Shown: positions 1 through 12,188, numbered from the stretch's first letter. The stretch: DNA of 64,000 nucleotides from Acephala macrosclerotiorum (GCA_014904845.1 MU119250.1:227017-291016); one strand, 5' to 3'. The notes: generated by a model from the sequence alone, not told the origin. Made by a program: numbers and translations.

Positions 1-1198
1 CCGTTTCAGCGTTGGTAATCGTGATAGATTCTTCCTTCTGGTCAAAAGCTGTCACGATTTTCTGAAAGTCATCCCAGTAGCGGAACAGGACTTCGTAGGG
101 ATATGCAATCCTCATCTCTTTGTCTTGAAGGTCGACCCCCGGGTAGTACAAGATCAGTTTGCCCAGGACAGATAGTATATGTGGCGAATGGATTCTCACC
201 ATGGTGAAGTAAGTCGTGCGAGAGAGATAATCGACTCCAACCACAAATGGGTCAGGATCTTTATCTTCCTCTGTCCCAAAGTTATGCCGTAATTGGTTAT
301 TTCTCGAGCACAAAGGTTGTCCTTTGATTTGGTCCATAACATCCATCACCGCAAGCTCCCGGCGAGCTTTGTCCTCGTCATCACCGTTTTGAAGGCCTTC
401 AAATGGCTTCCAGGAATAGCGAGTAACCTGCTTCTTGGTGTTTTCCTGGTCTGTACATACAAGGCGATAACATATCCGATTAGAAGTACTTGCTATCTCA
501 GTGGCATTGGATGCGGTGTCTTCAACAGGATTCAGTGCTTCTAGACTTTGAGCTACAAGATCCATCGGATCTCTCAAGCCTTGATCTTGGTGCTGGGACC
601 CTTGTGTCGACGTGGGTGTAGAGATTAAGCCGGGCGTGTCACCTGTGGAGCCCGGAGTTTTCCATCTTAGAGATGGCTCGCAAGGGAGCTGGAGGCTGTT
701 GGTAGAGGTGCTCAATGGGTCGTGATTTGCTGCTGTAGCACTGACTCTGATGTCATTCTGGCCACCTTCTTCCGGCATTGTCGGCGAGATGACTGCTGGG
801 AGTTGAAGGGATGTCTTGGCCATTAACTCTATTCTAGGGTTCGTTGGATGATCAATTAGCGTTGACTCTTCCAGACTAGACTCGTGAGATTCATGATTTA
901 CGAAAGTCGGTACGACTGTCGAAGTGATGGTTCTTCCATCAAGATGAGCAGCCGGACTTCCGGGGTTTGTTTGGGACGGTCTTGGTGAGGGAGTCTCAAA
1001 CACCATGTCGCGTCGGGGCAATAAAAATGAAATACTGCTAGAAGGCGTCCGAGGTTTCGGTGGTCGTGGCTTTCGACTTTCTGCCGTTGACGAAAGCTGG
1101 AAGCCTGCGCTATGCGACTCGACTCCTCCAACGAGAGATTGGATGCCATTTTGGAAACTTGTGCCTGCGATGCTGCCATCGCGCTTAGAATTGACTAG
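1..1198 (-). CDS. AAA-ATPase-type protein, N-terminal part with DUF7025-like region (partial)
   Basis: A minus-strand frame is open from an in-frame stop at 1199-1201 to the left edge of the window, about 399 codons, so the 3' part of the gene is missing. Roughly the first 220 residues are low-complexity, rich in Ser, Thr and Pro. They are followed by a folded stretch with CSRNNQLRHNFG, then VGVDYLSRTTYF, then HSPHILSVLGKLILYYPG, then AYPYEVLFRYWDDF. This order matches the DUF7025 region that precedes the ATPase core in many fungal AAA proteins; the core itself would lie beyond the window. The start is unresolved: the first in-frame ATG is at 1006, and an upstream exon joined by an intron is equally possible. 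The role is unknown. The family call is from motif recognition only. Confidence 0.6.
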
Positions 1199-2280
1199 CT
1201 ATCCATTTTATCCGCGGTCGAGTCTCCTAGCTTTGACCTTAGAGGCATCTGCTCACAGTCCTCCGATAGTTCTTAGGTGGTGATACACAGTCAGCTGACA
1301 TGCTTCATCGCACAAGCAAGATTCGGAGCAAAAACTTGAAATGCAAATACCTTGATTAAGATTAGATGAATTAGACATTAGCCAACAGTATGTTCTTGGG
1401 CTAAACGAGCTCTAGAATACAACGGGGAATAGATCAGATGTTCCGAAGCAATTTGGCAAGGCTGGGTTAGGAGATGCCTGCGATGGAGCTTAATCTTTTA
1501 CAGAAGGAACGACATGTCACCATGAGATCATTGCTGCCTAACAGTCTCATTTCTCCGCAAAGCGGCACGTGTAGATGCCTAGAGCCTCAATTACAGTGGT
1601 GAGCTATGTCTCAAGTGAAGACGAGGTGCGGTGTACAACTTTGAGGCGCCAAGCGAATCGTTCATTGCGAGTCGTTTCTTCCCCATGCTCGACCTTTGAA
1701 ACGCAGGAGATGACGCTAGGCTGTCCCTTGCGCTTTCCTCTGTTGCGATATTGTAGACGCTCGCATTTAAATCACAACGGAAGACCTTCCGGGACGCTCG
1801 AGTGGGCACGAGGCTATGCAGACCATACGGTGCGCTATCTTTCTCCTCTTATCACAACTCGAAGCCTCGTCTCGACCGACCATCTTGGGGTGAGAAGTTT
1901 CGTCTGTACATATCCCTCATAGCCTCGACTCTTCTTGGCTCATGTGAGGCTGTGCGAACCCGATAACCGTCTTAGGTTTCATTTGTTGCCCTGCTAATAT
2001 GTGACTCCTCGTACAAGAATCGGGCTGCGGGATTAGCCCGGAACACGTGGCATTCAACTTGAGCGTGGCTTCAGCCACTACTGTCATCGGTTTTGCATCC
2101 TTCTAATGTGCCTCACTTCGGATCGCTGCTGCTGGGCAATATGCAAGAATTTTGCGAGCTCTTCTGCCTTGCTATGCAACCCTTTCCATCATTAAAGTCA
2201 TCGAAACGCAACACTTTGAAGACAGAGGGAGTACGCAGGAAAGCCTCGTCGCCATACTTGACTAGAATTAGAAGTCAAAC
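1199..2280. other. Intergenic, no supported gene
   Basis: This separates the leftward AAA-type gene from the rightward STAND-like gene and should hold both promoters. Short ORFs (for example around 1575-1922) have no family resemblance or splice support. No repeat was noticed. Confidence 0.4.
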
Positions 2281-3710
2281 ATGTCCTTCGGATGGAGTGC
2301 AGGTGATATCTTCGCGGCGGGAAAACTGCTGATTGAAATTGGCAAGGCTCTCAGTGACGCCAACGGGGCACCACAACATTTCAGGGACACCATAGCACTC
2401 TTCCCAACAATCAATTCTCAATTGAGAATCCTAGGCAGAATGGTCAAACGATACCACGACGAATGGAGATGCGAGGATGGACAAGGCTCTTTGCTTGAAC
2501 AGGCAGACATAAATTGTTTTCAGTCCATCATCGCTCAGCTGAAATCACTCGTTGGACAGCTCTGCAACACCCTAGCAAAGGGAGCCGACATGGGACTCGA
2601 CCTCAAGCCGGGACTACCGAGTTGGCCTAAAGCACAATTGAAGAAATTACAATGGCATTTTTTGGAAAAGGAAGGCGTGGACGCTCTCATCAAAAAGATC
2701 TTCCAACAGACTCAACAAATTCCAACTTTCTATCAAGTTGTGATGATGTAAGCAAGGCATCATTCTATGCTACGATAATCTGTGAACTGGTTGCCTCTGC
2801 TAATGTGTGCCTCAGCGAACTGATCGAAAAATGCCACGATAAACTTTATTTTGTTTCCGACAGCATTCTGAAACAGCAACTACGACATCTAGACTCTTCG
2901 ATCCCGTCAAAGCTACTGAGAGTCGGACCAGAAGATGGCATTCTCGAGGAGAAGTTGGCGCTGGCCCCCGAACTCCATATCAATTCTGCTCTTGCGCACT
3001 TGGAAGACTTTGCTTACAAGGTCATGGACAACAAGACCGGTTCAGGAATGCCAAACCTCAAAGTCGACCATGTACTCTGCACGGCGATCACCTCGTGGCT
3101 GACCGGCTTAGCTTCTCCACGCTTATGCCTGCAGGGAACGGAGTCAACAAAAGTAAGTGCAGTGATTTACAATGTAGCATTGGAAAAAGAACGCGCGATT
3201 GTTGCCTTTGCAAGCCGTCATGCGGAGAATGGAAAGATGCTCTCGTACGAAGAAAGGATGTGCCAACTGGTCTATTCAATTCTTTTTCAACTCTTGCAAC
3301 TTCTTCCGGAAGAGTCAACATTTGCAATCCCCGATATGCAAGGCTCGTTTTCAGATCTGGACCTCTTCTTAGAGTCAATGCCATTGGCTCTGAGATACAT
3401 GAAGTACTTCTTGGACTTAGTTCCGCAATGCATCGTACTTGTGGACAAATTCCAATATCTCAGTGACAGCAAGAATACCAATGTGGATGAGTACTTGAAG
3501 GCTTTCTTGCACCTGTTTGAAACACAAGGAGCTGAAGGTGAATATCGAGACGATGGCTATAGACTGGTACTTTCGACTTCTGGTAAGGAAAGAATGACTC
3601 ATGCAATAGCGAAAGATGACAAGAAGACCATGGTAATTTGCAAGACTGATAGCCATATTGGCAGTGGTCCCAAGAGCCTAGTCGCCACGCTGAGAGCGGG
3701 GGATTGGTGA
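2281..3710 (+). CDS. STAND-like protein with fungal N-terminal domain and degenerate NTPase region
   Basis: Two exons, 2281-2747 and 2816-3710, are joined across a 68-bp intron (donor GTAAGC, branch GCTAAT, acceptor CTCAG) to give 453 aa in one frame. The first residues (MSFGWSAGDIFAAGKLLIEI) are the helical N-terminal module common on fungal ankyrin, NACHT and other STAND proteins. Residues about 250-330 resemble the start of a nephrocystin/NACHT-type NTPase (SWLTGLASPRLCLQGTEST), but the Walker A consensus GxxxxGK[S/T] is absent. A hydrophobic strand ending in Asp (CIVLVDKFQYL) sits where Walker B would be. The protein stops before any repeat domain. It may be a truncated or decoy paralogue with no nucleotide binding; its function is unknown. 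Confidence 0.6.
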
Positions 3711-4982
3711 GCACAGGGTAGTGTTGAACAATGATCGGAAGGAGTATTATCCGGCATTGAGGAGCCTCTGAATCGCCTACGGGGATGAAAAGGATGCGTG
3801 GAACGCTAAGATGATGCGTGCTGCTGCGCTTTTGAGATAGTGTTTGGTGTTTGGTGAGGCGAGTTTGGGTTTGCTGTTTGCTGGAAGTATGGAGGTGATG
3901 CCTTGAAGATGTTGGTGGATATCCTTGACGAGCCCTGGATCACCATATATACGGACGTCTCAAATGATTTCGCTCCAAAGTCTAGCACGACATCATAATA
4001 AATTTAGTCTCGCGTTGTTAGAGGCGTAGGAGACACTAATACTGTTGTCCGGAGGGGACTTCTCTGGCGCTTGAGATATAGGAGTACTTGATATAATAGC
4101 GAGCGTTTAACAACTGAGCGAATTCGGTCGAACTTATGACAGAAAGATTAGTTGCCACTTAACATTGAGAATAAGTAATGCTGGATGATACCCTTCCTAA
4201 ACACGTGTCGTGAGGCGAAAAGTCAACAGAGCCGAATACGATCTCGGGTTCTCGGGAATCAAACACTAGCCTGGGTTTCAAGAAAATTCACCAGAATTTG
4301 GCTACAGCTTTTACTTAGGGTTGAACGAGTCCGAGTTCAACTCAAAACTGGAGCACTTTTCGGCAAAATTTGACTCGGACTCGAGCACTTTAAGTTTTGA
4401 ATTAGATGTATATATCCAAGTCTGAATTTGAGCCGAGTTGAACCGGGTGCACATATATTGTATTTTTATATTCTACTCTTATTTTTAAAGAAAAATAAAT
4501 AAAATATCCGAAATTTAAAAAAAAATCTATAAGAATATTTTAAAGAAAGGTCTCAAATAAGCTTTAAATATAGATATTCTTAAATTCACGATTCAAATTC
4601 GAACTCGCCAATTCAAGGTTTTTATAGAATTGGGCTTGTGACTTGACCAAGTTGAGACTCGAATATGATCCGAGCAGGACTTGGACTCGTTTAACTCTGC
4701 TGGGCTTCAAGAAAATTCACCAGAATTTGGCCGCAGCTTTCACTTGTTCCTCAAGCATACATAAAATCAGAGATCCAGGATTCATGGGGCAATAAGGAAG
4801 AAATAGTATTCCTCCACAGATTGAGAGATGCTAAAGCATTTATTTACATTTTTTTGCCACCTCCCCAGCTTAACCCCGTCACAACCTCTCTACCAAAGAG
4901 GCAATTGCAACAACACACACTAGATTTCCCAACCCGATTTTGCCAATAAGGCACACGGATTCACAGCAATCTCAAATACCTC
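3711..4982. other. Intergenic with a small inverted-repeat element
   Basis: No gene is supported. The region is AT-rich around 4440-4570 and holds the repeat structure described at 4271-4745. The last 250 bp are the 3' flank of the convergently placed sugar transporter. Confidence 0.5.
4271..4745. mobile_element. MITE-like element with terminal inverted repeats inside a 46-bp direct repeat
   Basis: A 46-bp sequence occurs at 4271-4316 and again at 4700-4745 with four differences. All four are transitions, with T/A in the left copy where the right has C/G. Between them, 4318-4338 (starts GGGTTGAACGAGTCC) is an inverted copy of 4677-4697; 17 of 21 positions match and the mismatches are transitions. 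The interior (about 340 bp) is AT-rich and has no ORF. This is seen directly. That it is a non-autonomous DNA transposon touched by RIP is inference. A 46-bp direct repeat is too long for an ordinary target-site duplication. Confidence 0.6.
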
Positions 4983-6673
4983 CTACCTCACATCCTCAAC
5001 ATGATATGCATCACCCCTAACCCCCTTCTCATCACTCCCCCCCTCAAAAACCTTATCCGCATCCATAGTCTGATGCTCCGTCAAGTATTTCGCAAACTTC
5101 CACGTCTCCACCCCCTTTTCAAACAACTCATCCAACTGCTCCAAACTCCTCCCTTTCGTCTCGGGTACGAAAAAGAATACCCAGATTGCCAGGATTAAAT
5201 TGCTCGCTCCCCAGATATATCCATATTTCGGTCCCCAATTCAGACTCGTTGGATTTATGAAATACGGCGTACAGAAGGAACAGAGCCAGCCGAAGACAAA
5301 ATTCAACCCGTTCGCTATACCGACCGTTTGAGACCTCAAGCGTTGCGAGGGGATTTCGGACGTGATAGCCCAGAGGACGGGGCCTTGACCAAGACCATAA
5401 GTCCAAGTGAAAATAATACTCAACGCCACCAGCGCTTTCCCCACAGCAGGTGTCCCATTCGCAGACTTCGTATAAACAATCGCCATCCCAAACATCATAA
5501 CCGAACTCACAATCGAAGTCCCAATCAATAATGGCCTCCGTCCAAAAAACCGCATCGCCGGGAACGCGCCTAGATTCCCTGTCAATGCGATAGCGAGACC
5601 GATCATAACCCATACGAACGGGGAGCCGATTCGAGCTTGGACGTAGAAATAGACTGAGTAACCGGCGAGAAATAGAACACCGGTAGCGGTCTGGCCGATC
5701 GAACAGCCGAATGTTATGAGGGTGCGGCGGAGGTCGGGACTGCGGAACATGTCCATGATTCGAGCGTCTTTGTGGAGTTCTTGTTCGGTGTCCCAGTTGT
5801 TTTGTATGTCTGTGATTTCGGCGAGGATGCGATCCATGTCTTTGATGCCGCGAGTTTTTTGGATTGAGCGGATGGCAGAATCGTGTTTGCCGCGGGAGAC
5901 GTAGTAGCGAGGGGTATCTGGTAGGAAGAGAAGGGCGACAGTCATGAGGACGGGGATGGGGTACATGGCAGCTAGTGGGATCTGGTAGGATCTTCGTTCG
6001 AGGGATTTGCTGGTGTAGTTTTCGATCAGGATGCCGATCAAGGCTCCGAGTGAGGTGTGGAAGGTGACCAAGCCGACGACAGATCCTCGCAGATGGGCCG
6101 GGGCGATTTCGCTCATGTAAGTGACGGAGAAGGTGAGGTAGAATCCGTTTGATATTCCGAGGAGAAATCTGCCTGCGTATAATGCCCCCAGGGTCGTGGA
6201 CCCAATTTGTAAGGAGATCGCAATGACTCCAATCGCGCAGGCGATCCATAAGCCAACACGACGACTTGCTCGTGGTCCTAGGGCGTAACATCCAAAGGCA
6301 GCGGTGAGTCCGCCTAGATTCATCAAGCTTTGTATTAATCGCTGGACTTTGGTGCTGATGTTGTAACCGATTGTGATCTCGGGCTGTGATAGCTCTATCA
6401 GCAGAGGAGCAGACGGTGAGGTTGAATGACGAAGGCACAGCAAAGCAGTAATTAAAAGGCAAAGAAAATAATGGAGATAATGTGATGCCTCGAGGTCAAA
6501 CCTACAGCAGGATATCCGAAGATACGAAGGAAGCCTGGCATGCTTTGGAACCCCGATACAGCAGCAGAATCATATCCATACTGGAATTGAGCAAATCCAA
6601 TGAGGAAGCAGATGAATATGACTCTCCTCTCCTCCCAGAACGTTGTAAGACGGCCTCTTCTAAACTCCTCCAT
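4983..6673 (-). CDS. MFS sugar transporter
   Basis: Two exons on the minus strand (6673-6506 and 6383-4983) are separated by a 122-bp intron (donor GTAGGT, acceptor CACAG) and give 522 aa. Sugar-porter hallmarks are present in order: YGYDSAAVSGFQSMPGFL in TM1, a degenerate G-R-x-x-R-R loop (GPRASRRVG), the AGRFLLGISNGF helix, PDTPRYYV after TM6, and PETKGRSLEQLDELFE at the C terminus. Length and 12 hydrophobic segments are normal for proton-coupled hexose or oligosaccharide uptake at the plasma membrane; the substrate cannot be told. The start at 6673 is chosen because it gives a usual short cytosolic N terminus; an in-frame ATG at 6742 would add 23 residues. A long alternative frame on the same strand is a shadow. 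Confidence 0.9.
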
Positions 6674-7793
6674 TATTGAAATGTTGTTCTTGAATGTTTC
6701 AATTGATAGGAAACAGCGCAGAACGGTCAAAAGATGCCGCAAGGGTTTTTATGTACTTGCATTTCCTCGTTGATCGAGGAGTAGCTGCGGCTTATGTCCA
6801 AGCAAAACCTGGGGTAAATGGTGTAGATTGGGGTAAACCTCTGTCAAAGTGCCGGGACATGGGTCGGCAATAATGGTTCCGAGATCTCGGCTTCCCCACC
6901 TTCCCGCAGAAATATGAGCGATGCTGTTCGACGCCTCTTGTATTTGTATTGGAATCTGGCCAGATGGTAATGGACTTTACTTCCCAGGTAAAGTGGTCTG
7001 GCATCCGTTGCTTCTGAGAGATATGATGAGTAGCTCTGTTCGCGCGACGAATTCTTGCGCTGAAAGTGGTAAGCAGTCGGCAGCTCTGATATGCAAGAAT
7101 TCAGGAAAAGTCAGAACAACCAATCATCATGTTCTGTCCGTCTGCTTCATTGGAGTGCAGACTACCCCCCGTTTTACCCAATGCAGGACCGGGATGTTGA
7201 AGCCGACAGGGTGTGTATCGTATTCACATTGGACCAAGGAAGGTTGTTACGGCCGGCACCCAGTGACTCGCGAGGCACTCCGCGACTAGTGGAGAGGGAG
7301 ATTGCCGAATGTGCTTCGGGGAGTAATTGGCAGTTTAAATGAGTCGTGAGACAAAAGGTCACCCAATCTAGAATATTCGGGAGGTGATTGGCAGATTTGT
7401 GGAAGTGAACAGCAAAGCATTGGGCAGATTTCCCGACAAAACAATATTATTGCCCCTATAACACTCCTCAAAAGACGCCTCGCGACAGAAAAGAAATAAC
7501 AAGACGAGAAAAGGAAATAAGGGTATCATCCAGCCGCCCAAGAAGCAAAGTAAATCGCGATTCTATCTTTATCCTAGTCCTACAGATTGTCCGTATCAAG
7601 AGGCAAACAGTTCGCGCCAGAACAACTCTCGCATCGCGCCGAGATAGCAGTACCAAATTTTTGTGTCTTTCCTTTTCATCCAAATACCTACGCTGAATCG
7701 CTCAAAAGAAACATTTTCTACCATCGTTTGTGACAAAAGAAACTGGGATTAAAAGAGGCTGTCTGGCTCAGCCTCGACTGGAAATGAAGGGAG
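6674..7793. other. Intergenic, no supported gene
   Basis: Promoter side of the sugar transporter and 3' flank of the first coiled-coil gene. Short ORFs on both strands lack family resemblance. Nothing else was noticed. Confidence 0.4.
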
Positions 7794-9638
7794 TCAAGTG
7801 CCTCCCCAAGGCGGTCTTCCTCGGAGAGAAATTGGTGACAACTCGAGCTTGCTCATCCCGAATGCGCGTTCCGTTTCGTCTGAAATTTCGGAAGCAGGTC
7901 GACTTGAAGATGCGAGTCGAACATGAATCGAGCCTCGCATGAGCTCTTGTGACATCTCGGAAGAATGTGAAGTTTCGTCCGGATGCCTCGTGCTCATGCT
8001 TGAGCTGTGGCTTGCTGGTGGAAATGCCCTTGGACTTGTGATCGATCGGGCGGTGCCGTCTTCGTACCAGACATTGAGAACTCGGAATTGCCAGTCTTTG
8101 TGAATCCTTCCATGTTGATGTTCAAAGGTACTAGCCAGGAGATTGACATCGAGAGGAGAAATCCGTAGCTTATTTAACAACCATTCATTGATCCGAGTCG
8201 TTGCTGTCTCTGACGCCACGTTAGGTTTTCGTTCGTATCTTTGACTGTCTTCGTACGAATTCTTCCTCCCCGGATGGGGAAGGAGTAAGGGATATTTGAC
8301 ATACTCTGAAATGTGATCACGTGGATCCATGTCTTCTTCCATGAAATATGATTCCTCCTGGCTCTGGAAATCGGTAGGTTCTCCATCCTCATCGATCAAG
8401 TTTTTTGATAAACATGTACGCTTCAGTCCTTCGAGTTCATTTTCTAGTGAACGGATTTTGCCGATGATCTCGGCGTATTCTTTATCTGCGTCGTCTAGCC
8501 ATTCTTGGTCGTCTGCGTCGAGTGTGAGGCCGAAGCGGTGTCGGGATTGCTTTTCTCCTTCCAGAGCTGCTTTCTCGTCTCTGAATTCGTCGAGTCTTTC
8601 TTGCATGAGGTCGAGATCTCCTAGCTTCGAAAGGTAGGAATTGACTAAAGGATGATATTCAGATGCCTCGAAGTCATCGTCATCAGAAGCAATAGATGGT
8701 GATGCAGAACGCTCAACATCCAGCAATGTTGGCGGAGGAGGTCTTGACGGCTGTGACTGACTTGCCTTCAGCTTGGCGAAAAAATGGTCTTCCAGTCCCG
8801 CAAGTCTGAACTCTTGTTGCGAGACTCGGTCTTCCAGACGATTGCAATCATCCTCCAGTGGCCCGTACTCATTTCTGGCTTCCTGGCAGTCGTCCATCAA
8901 CTGCATTAGGCTCTTCTGACCTGGAAATGGGCGGCTGCTCGAATCTGTGAGGTTCAAACCACGTGCTGTCATGTAGGTGATGCGGCGAAACAAGATGTCG
9001 TCGGCGGCTGCCTTGACTTCCTGCTTCACTCGCAGGCTCGCCCGCATCTGATGTATCTGTGAACGGAGATCCCAGACATCTGCTCTGAGTTTTTGGATCT
9101 CCTGCCATTCCGGTGTGGACTCTAGTTTCTGGATTGGCACGCCTGGTGCGAGTGCGAGTGTGGTGTCTGGGCGCGTCACGAGTTCCCGACTCGGGGCTGC
9201 AGGCTCCCATCGCGGAGGAGGGATGTTGGGTAGACCCATTGCGGGTCGTGATCGCTCTTTGGACGTCGATGCGTAACTCTGTGGCGATATTGGACCCGTG
9301 TGTCCGCTGTCAGGTGATTTTGCAAGGTTTGCATCCGGAATTCGTGCTTGTGTGTTCTTTTGATGTCTTCTCGGCACAGGGCTAGGCAGCGGCTCTGCCG
9401 TTTGCTCGGTGTCCTTCCTCCGCGTCGCGGCTGGCCTGGCGATCCGCCGTCCCTCGTCCCTGCTGGCCAGTGCCCGTCTCCCTCCGCTGGGCGCGTCTTT
9501 CGGGCTCCACAATCTGAAGGTTACGCTCTCGTCTGGCTTCGACATATAGCTGTCGCGATCGGCGCCGGTGGGATGACTGGCTGCATAAGTGCATTCGAGC
9601 ACCTGACTTCCACGACTGTATGACGAGCGACGCGACAT
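7794..9638 (-). CDS. Coiled-coil protein, copy A of a duplicated divergent pair
   Basis: The open frame runs from 9887 to 7794 (697 aa). I start it at MSRRSSYSRG (9638, 614 aa) because the more upstream part is GC-rich and reads like leader; MSKPDES at 9545 is another option. After a Ser/Pro/Arg-rich disordered N terminus come charged coiled-coil helices. They include EYGPLEDDCNRLEDRV and LAGLEDHFF, then LVNSYLSKL, and later INEWLLNKLRISPLD. The same blocks in the same order occur in the 941-aa protein at 14763-17588, so the two are paralogues. The frame has no introns. It faces the DUF6590 gene at 10354 head to head. No known family or catalytic motif was recognised; a structural or scaffold role is a guess. 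Confidence 0.75.
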   Translation of the reverse strand: MSRRSSYSRGSQVLECTYAASHPTGADRDSYMSKPDESVTFRLWSPKDAPSGGRRALASRDEGRRIARPAATRRKDTEQTAEPLPSPVPRRHQKNTQARIPDANLAKSPDSGHTGPISPQSYASTSKERSRPAMGLPNIPPPRWEPAAPSRELVTRPDTTLALAPGVPIQKLESTPEWQEIQKLRADVWDLRSQIHQMRASLRVKQEVKAAADDILFRRITYMTARGLNLTDSSSRPFPGQKSLMQLMDDCQEARNEYGPLEDDCNRLEDRVSQQEFRLAGLEDHFFAKLKASQSQPSRPPPPTLLDVERSASPSIASDDDDFEASEYHPLVNSYLSKLGDLDLMQERLDEFRDEKAALEGEKQSRHRFGLTLDADDQEWLDDADKEYAEIIGKIRSLENELEGLKRTCLSKNLIDEDGEPTDFQSQEESYFMEEDMDPRDHISEYVKYPLLLPHPGRKNSYEDSQRYERKPNVASETATTRINEWLLNKLRISPLDVNLLASTFEHQHGRIHKDWQFRVLNVWYEDGTARSITSPRAFPPASHSSSMSTRHPDETSHSSEMSQELMRGSIHVRLASSSRPASEISDETERAFGMSKLELSPISLRGRPPWGGT

Positions 9639-10353
9639 GTCAGTCTGACCATCGGTGTCGACGACGGTCGTCCTGACACATGCTCTGCGTGCTTGGAGCG
9701 TGGAGGCTGGTATCGAGTCGACGACTGCGTTCAGGCAAGGCTGACGGTGGTCGCGCGACGTTGAGGTTGCGGGAATGCGCGAGGCGAGCACAGAGCCGCA
9801 CCGACACATTCTTTCGTAATGGCCTTCCCGTTTAACCCTAGGGAGTGCCATGGTCCCGCGCATCCCGGCGTGGGGGGCGCGCGTCACCGGGGCTGGCAGA
9901 CGCGTGCTGATTTGCGTGGGCCGTCACGCTGCGCACCTCCCACCTCCCGCGTAGCGAGCACGTACAGTACGCATCCATCCTCGTGCAGCGTAAAGCAGCA
10001 CCAGCACCTCGTCACACGCTCTCCCTCCCGGCTCGCGAATGAGACGCCTGAACATCGCCGAGCCTGTCCCCCGGCGCCTGCACCGCGACCAGACTGGCCA
10101 GCGCTGCCCACTCTATCCTGACAGCGTCCTTAGGCTGCATGTACAGCGTGTTGAATTCAGCATCGTGGCATCGCAATGGCCGAGGCGTCGACGCAAACTG
10201 CGGCTCTTCTCTTGCCAATTCTGCCGCCGAATCACTGATAAAGACGTGTGTGACAGGCAGGCAGGCAGGCGTCGGTCGAGCCGTTGCAAAACGTCTTTGC
10301 TGTTCATGGCGAAAAATGCATTTCTCTTCCCTTGTTTGTAACGCAATGCCACA
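9639..10353. promoter_or_regulatory. Divergent promoter region of pair A
   Basis: About 0.7 kb of GC-rich sequence lies between the start of the coiled-coil gene (minus) and the start of the DUF6590 gene (plus), so it must serve both. It contains a short GCAG-rich run near 10256-10270. No confident factor site was identified. Confidence 0.4.
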
Positions 10354-12188
10354 ATGTCGTCGTCGTCGCGCTCAAAACATCGCTCGAAGCGATCCTCCTC
10401 GTCCTCATCGTCGTCATATTATCCCACACAGTGGTCTCAATGGGATTGGGATCCAGAGCGTGCTGATTGGAGGCGGTATCGATTAAAAGCCAAGGGTAGG
10501 ATGACAAAAGAGCAAGTGGGAAAGAAAGGGTCTGACGAAGTGATCCTAGATGAATACGAGTTTGAATATGAGCAGAGGTCAGCCGCCGCTGCAGCGGCGG
10601 CAGCAGACTCAGCAGAGCCCAGGACTCCCCAGCCTTCACTGGACCCAATCTCAGAAGATTCATACTCCTCGTCGGCGAATTATGCCCTCTCGTCAGGGCC
10701 GTCGGTAGCCGGCATTACTCGGGGGCTGGCAGCATCGTCAATAGCTTCAGAGACCACCGCAGTGCCTCCCAGAAATCCGACGCCAGCAGGGACGAGTGAT
10801 TTGACTCACATCACGACCATCAATCCTTATACCGACAAAGAAGAATTCGATCCTCGTGAGCGGATTCCCATCTGGGTGATTATCACATGCTAATGCTGCA
10901 CAAGATTACAAGGTTCACAAATCCTTTGAGTTCAAGCAAGGACGGGTATGTCCCTGTAGCTTTGCGCCTGAGTCCATTCGCTGATTGTAGAAGGTGTTCA
11001 AAGTCCTTTGGTCCGAACCGTCAGGCCAAGGAGGGGGTCGAGGGGATGGAAGCAGTAACCCCGAGACGTACACGGAAGGGGTCAACAAGTTCGGCGAGCC
11101 CTCCTTCCAGAAAGTTAGACGTTTCGTCATAATCAGACCTCTTGCTGGCCATTGTATTTGTTTGTGAGTACTTCGTACCTGCCAAGAATCATCTCGTGAC
11201 TTTTCTGCCCACGTTACTGATTTCAACGAGACCCATCAATACATATTCCAGACAAGGCGTGACGAAAAATGGAGTCCATGCTGGCGATCATACGATCGCC
11301 TACAGCGGAAGCAAGGCGGTCTATTTCAAAGGTGAAAAGGCGAAAGGTCTCACGAGAAAACCCCTCAAGATCGTGACAAAGAACCCTCGACACAAGTTAG
11401 CCGACACTTCTCGTCTCAATTACGCCAAAACGTACACCGTCGAGTACAATGTCAAAGTCTGGTTCATTGGGAATGTTGACAAGGACTCTATGTGGCATCT
11501 GATCACGGATTTCAACCAAGTCCATCCACCTCTCGGCACCCAAGGCTTGACGGAACCCTCTCCTTTCCAGGATGGGGAGACCTCTTATGCGGATGGAGGC
11601 ATGGAGGACTCATACATGCCACAAGACTCAGGCTATGGATCTATTTCTGCTTCCTATGGGTCGTCAGCTTCGCATCAGACATACTCGTACCCATCCTCGT
11701 ACGACCAGCCTCAAGACTCGTACCCTGCCTCGACAGAGAAATATCCAGAGAAATATCCGCGTGCCTCATCTCACAGTGAACGTCCCTCGCGGTCCAGAGG
11801 GAAAGGAAAGGGGGTGCAAAGAGACGAAGTACCCGAAGAAGATATCGCCGAAGACCCCGGAGAAACAGAGCAGGTCTATGACAAGCATGCTTACGAAGAT
11901 CCTGGGGAGCCGGAATACGATTATGATGCTTACAACCAAGCGAGGCATGATGAGGGGGACTATGCTGCACAAGAGTATGGACCAATGCCTAAGCATCACG
12001 TTACGGAGCAGCCTGTGGAGGAAGGGCACGAGACGTATCATGACCCCGCATGCGAACCGGAACCAGCGTATGACTATTCAGCAGTACCTGAAAGGTATGA
12101 GCATCACCAACACGCACACGGAGACTATGTGGAACATGACCATCAAGAGTACGACGAGCATGGTGCGGAGCACAGCGATGAAGAATGA
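10354..12188 (+). CDS. DUF6590 domain protein, copy A
   Basis: Five exons (10354-10495, 10550-10855, 10905-10945, 10994-11163, 11231-12188) give 538 aa with no internal stop. A Ser-rich start leads into QWDWDPERADW. The DUF6590 domain spans about residues 150-300: GRVFKVLWSEP, KVRRFVIIR, CICLPINTYSRQGVTKNG, DTSRLNYAKTYTVEYNVKV. The third acceptor could be 10990 or 10993; I prefer 10993 because it restores GRVFKVLW. The tail from about residue 330 is disordered and rich in Tyr, His, Glu and Asp. DUF6590 is a fungal domain of unknown function. Its first intron (phase 1, just after the Trp-rich start) matches the first intron of copy B. Its downstream introns, around and inside the domain, are absent there. 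Confidence 0.8.

Noticed and set aside
1575..1922. 115-codon plus-strand ORF between the first two genes
   Set aside because: No family resemblance, and an overlapping antisense ORF of similar quality.
5128..6462. 444-codon frame on the minus strand
   Set aside because: It overlaps the sugar transporter in another frame, is rich in Arg/His/Pro and has no family resemblance: a shadow.
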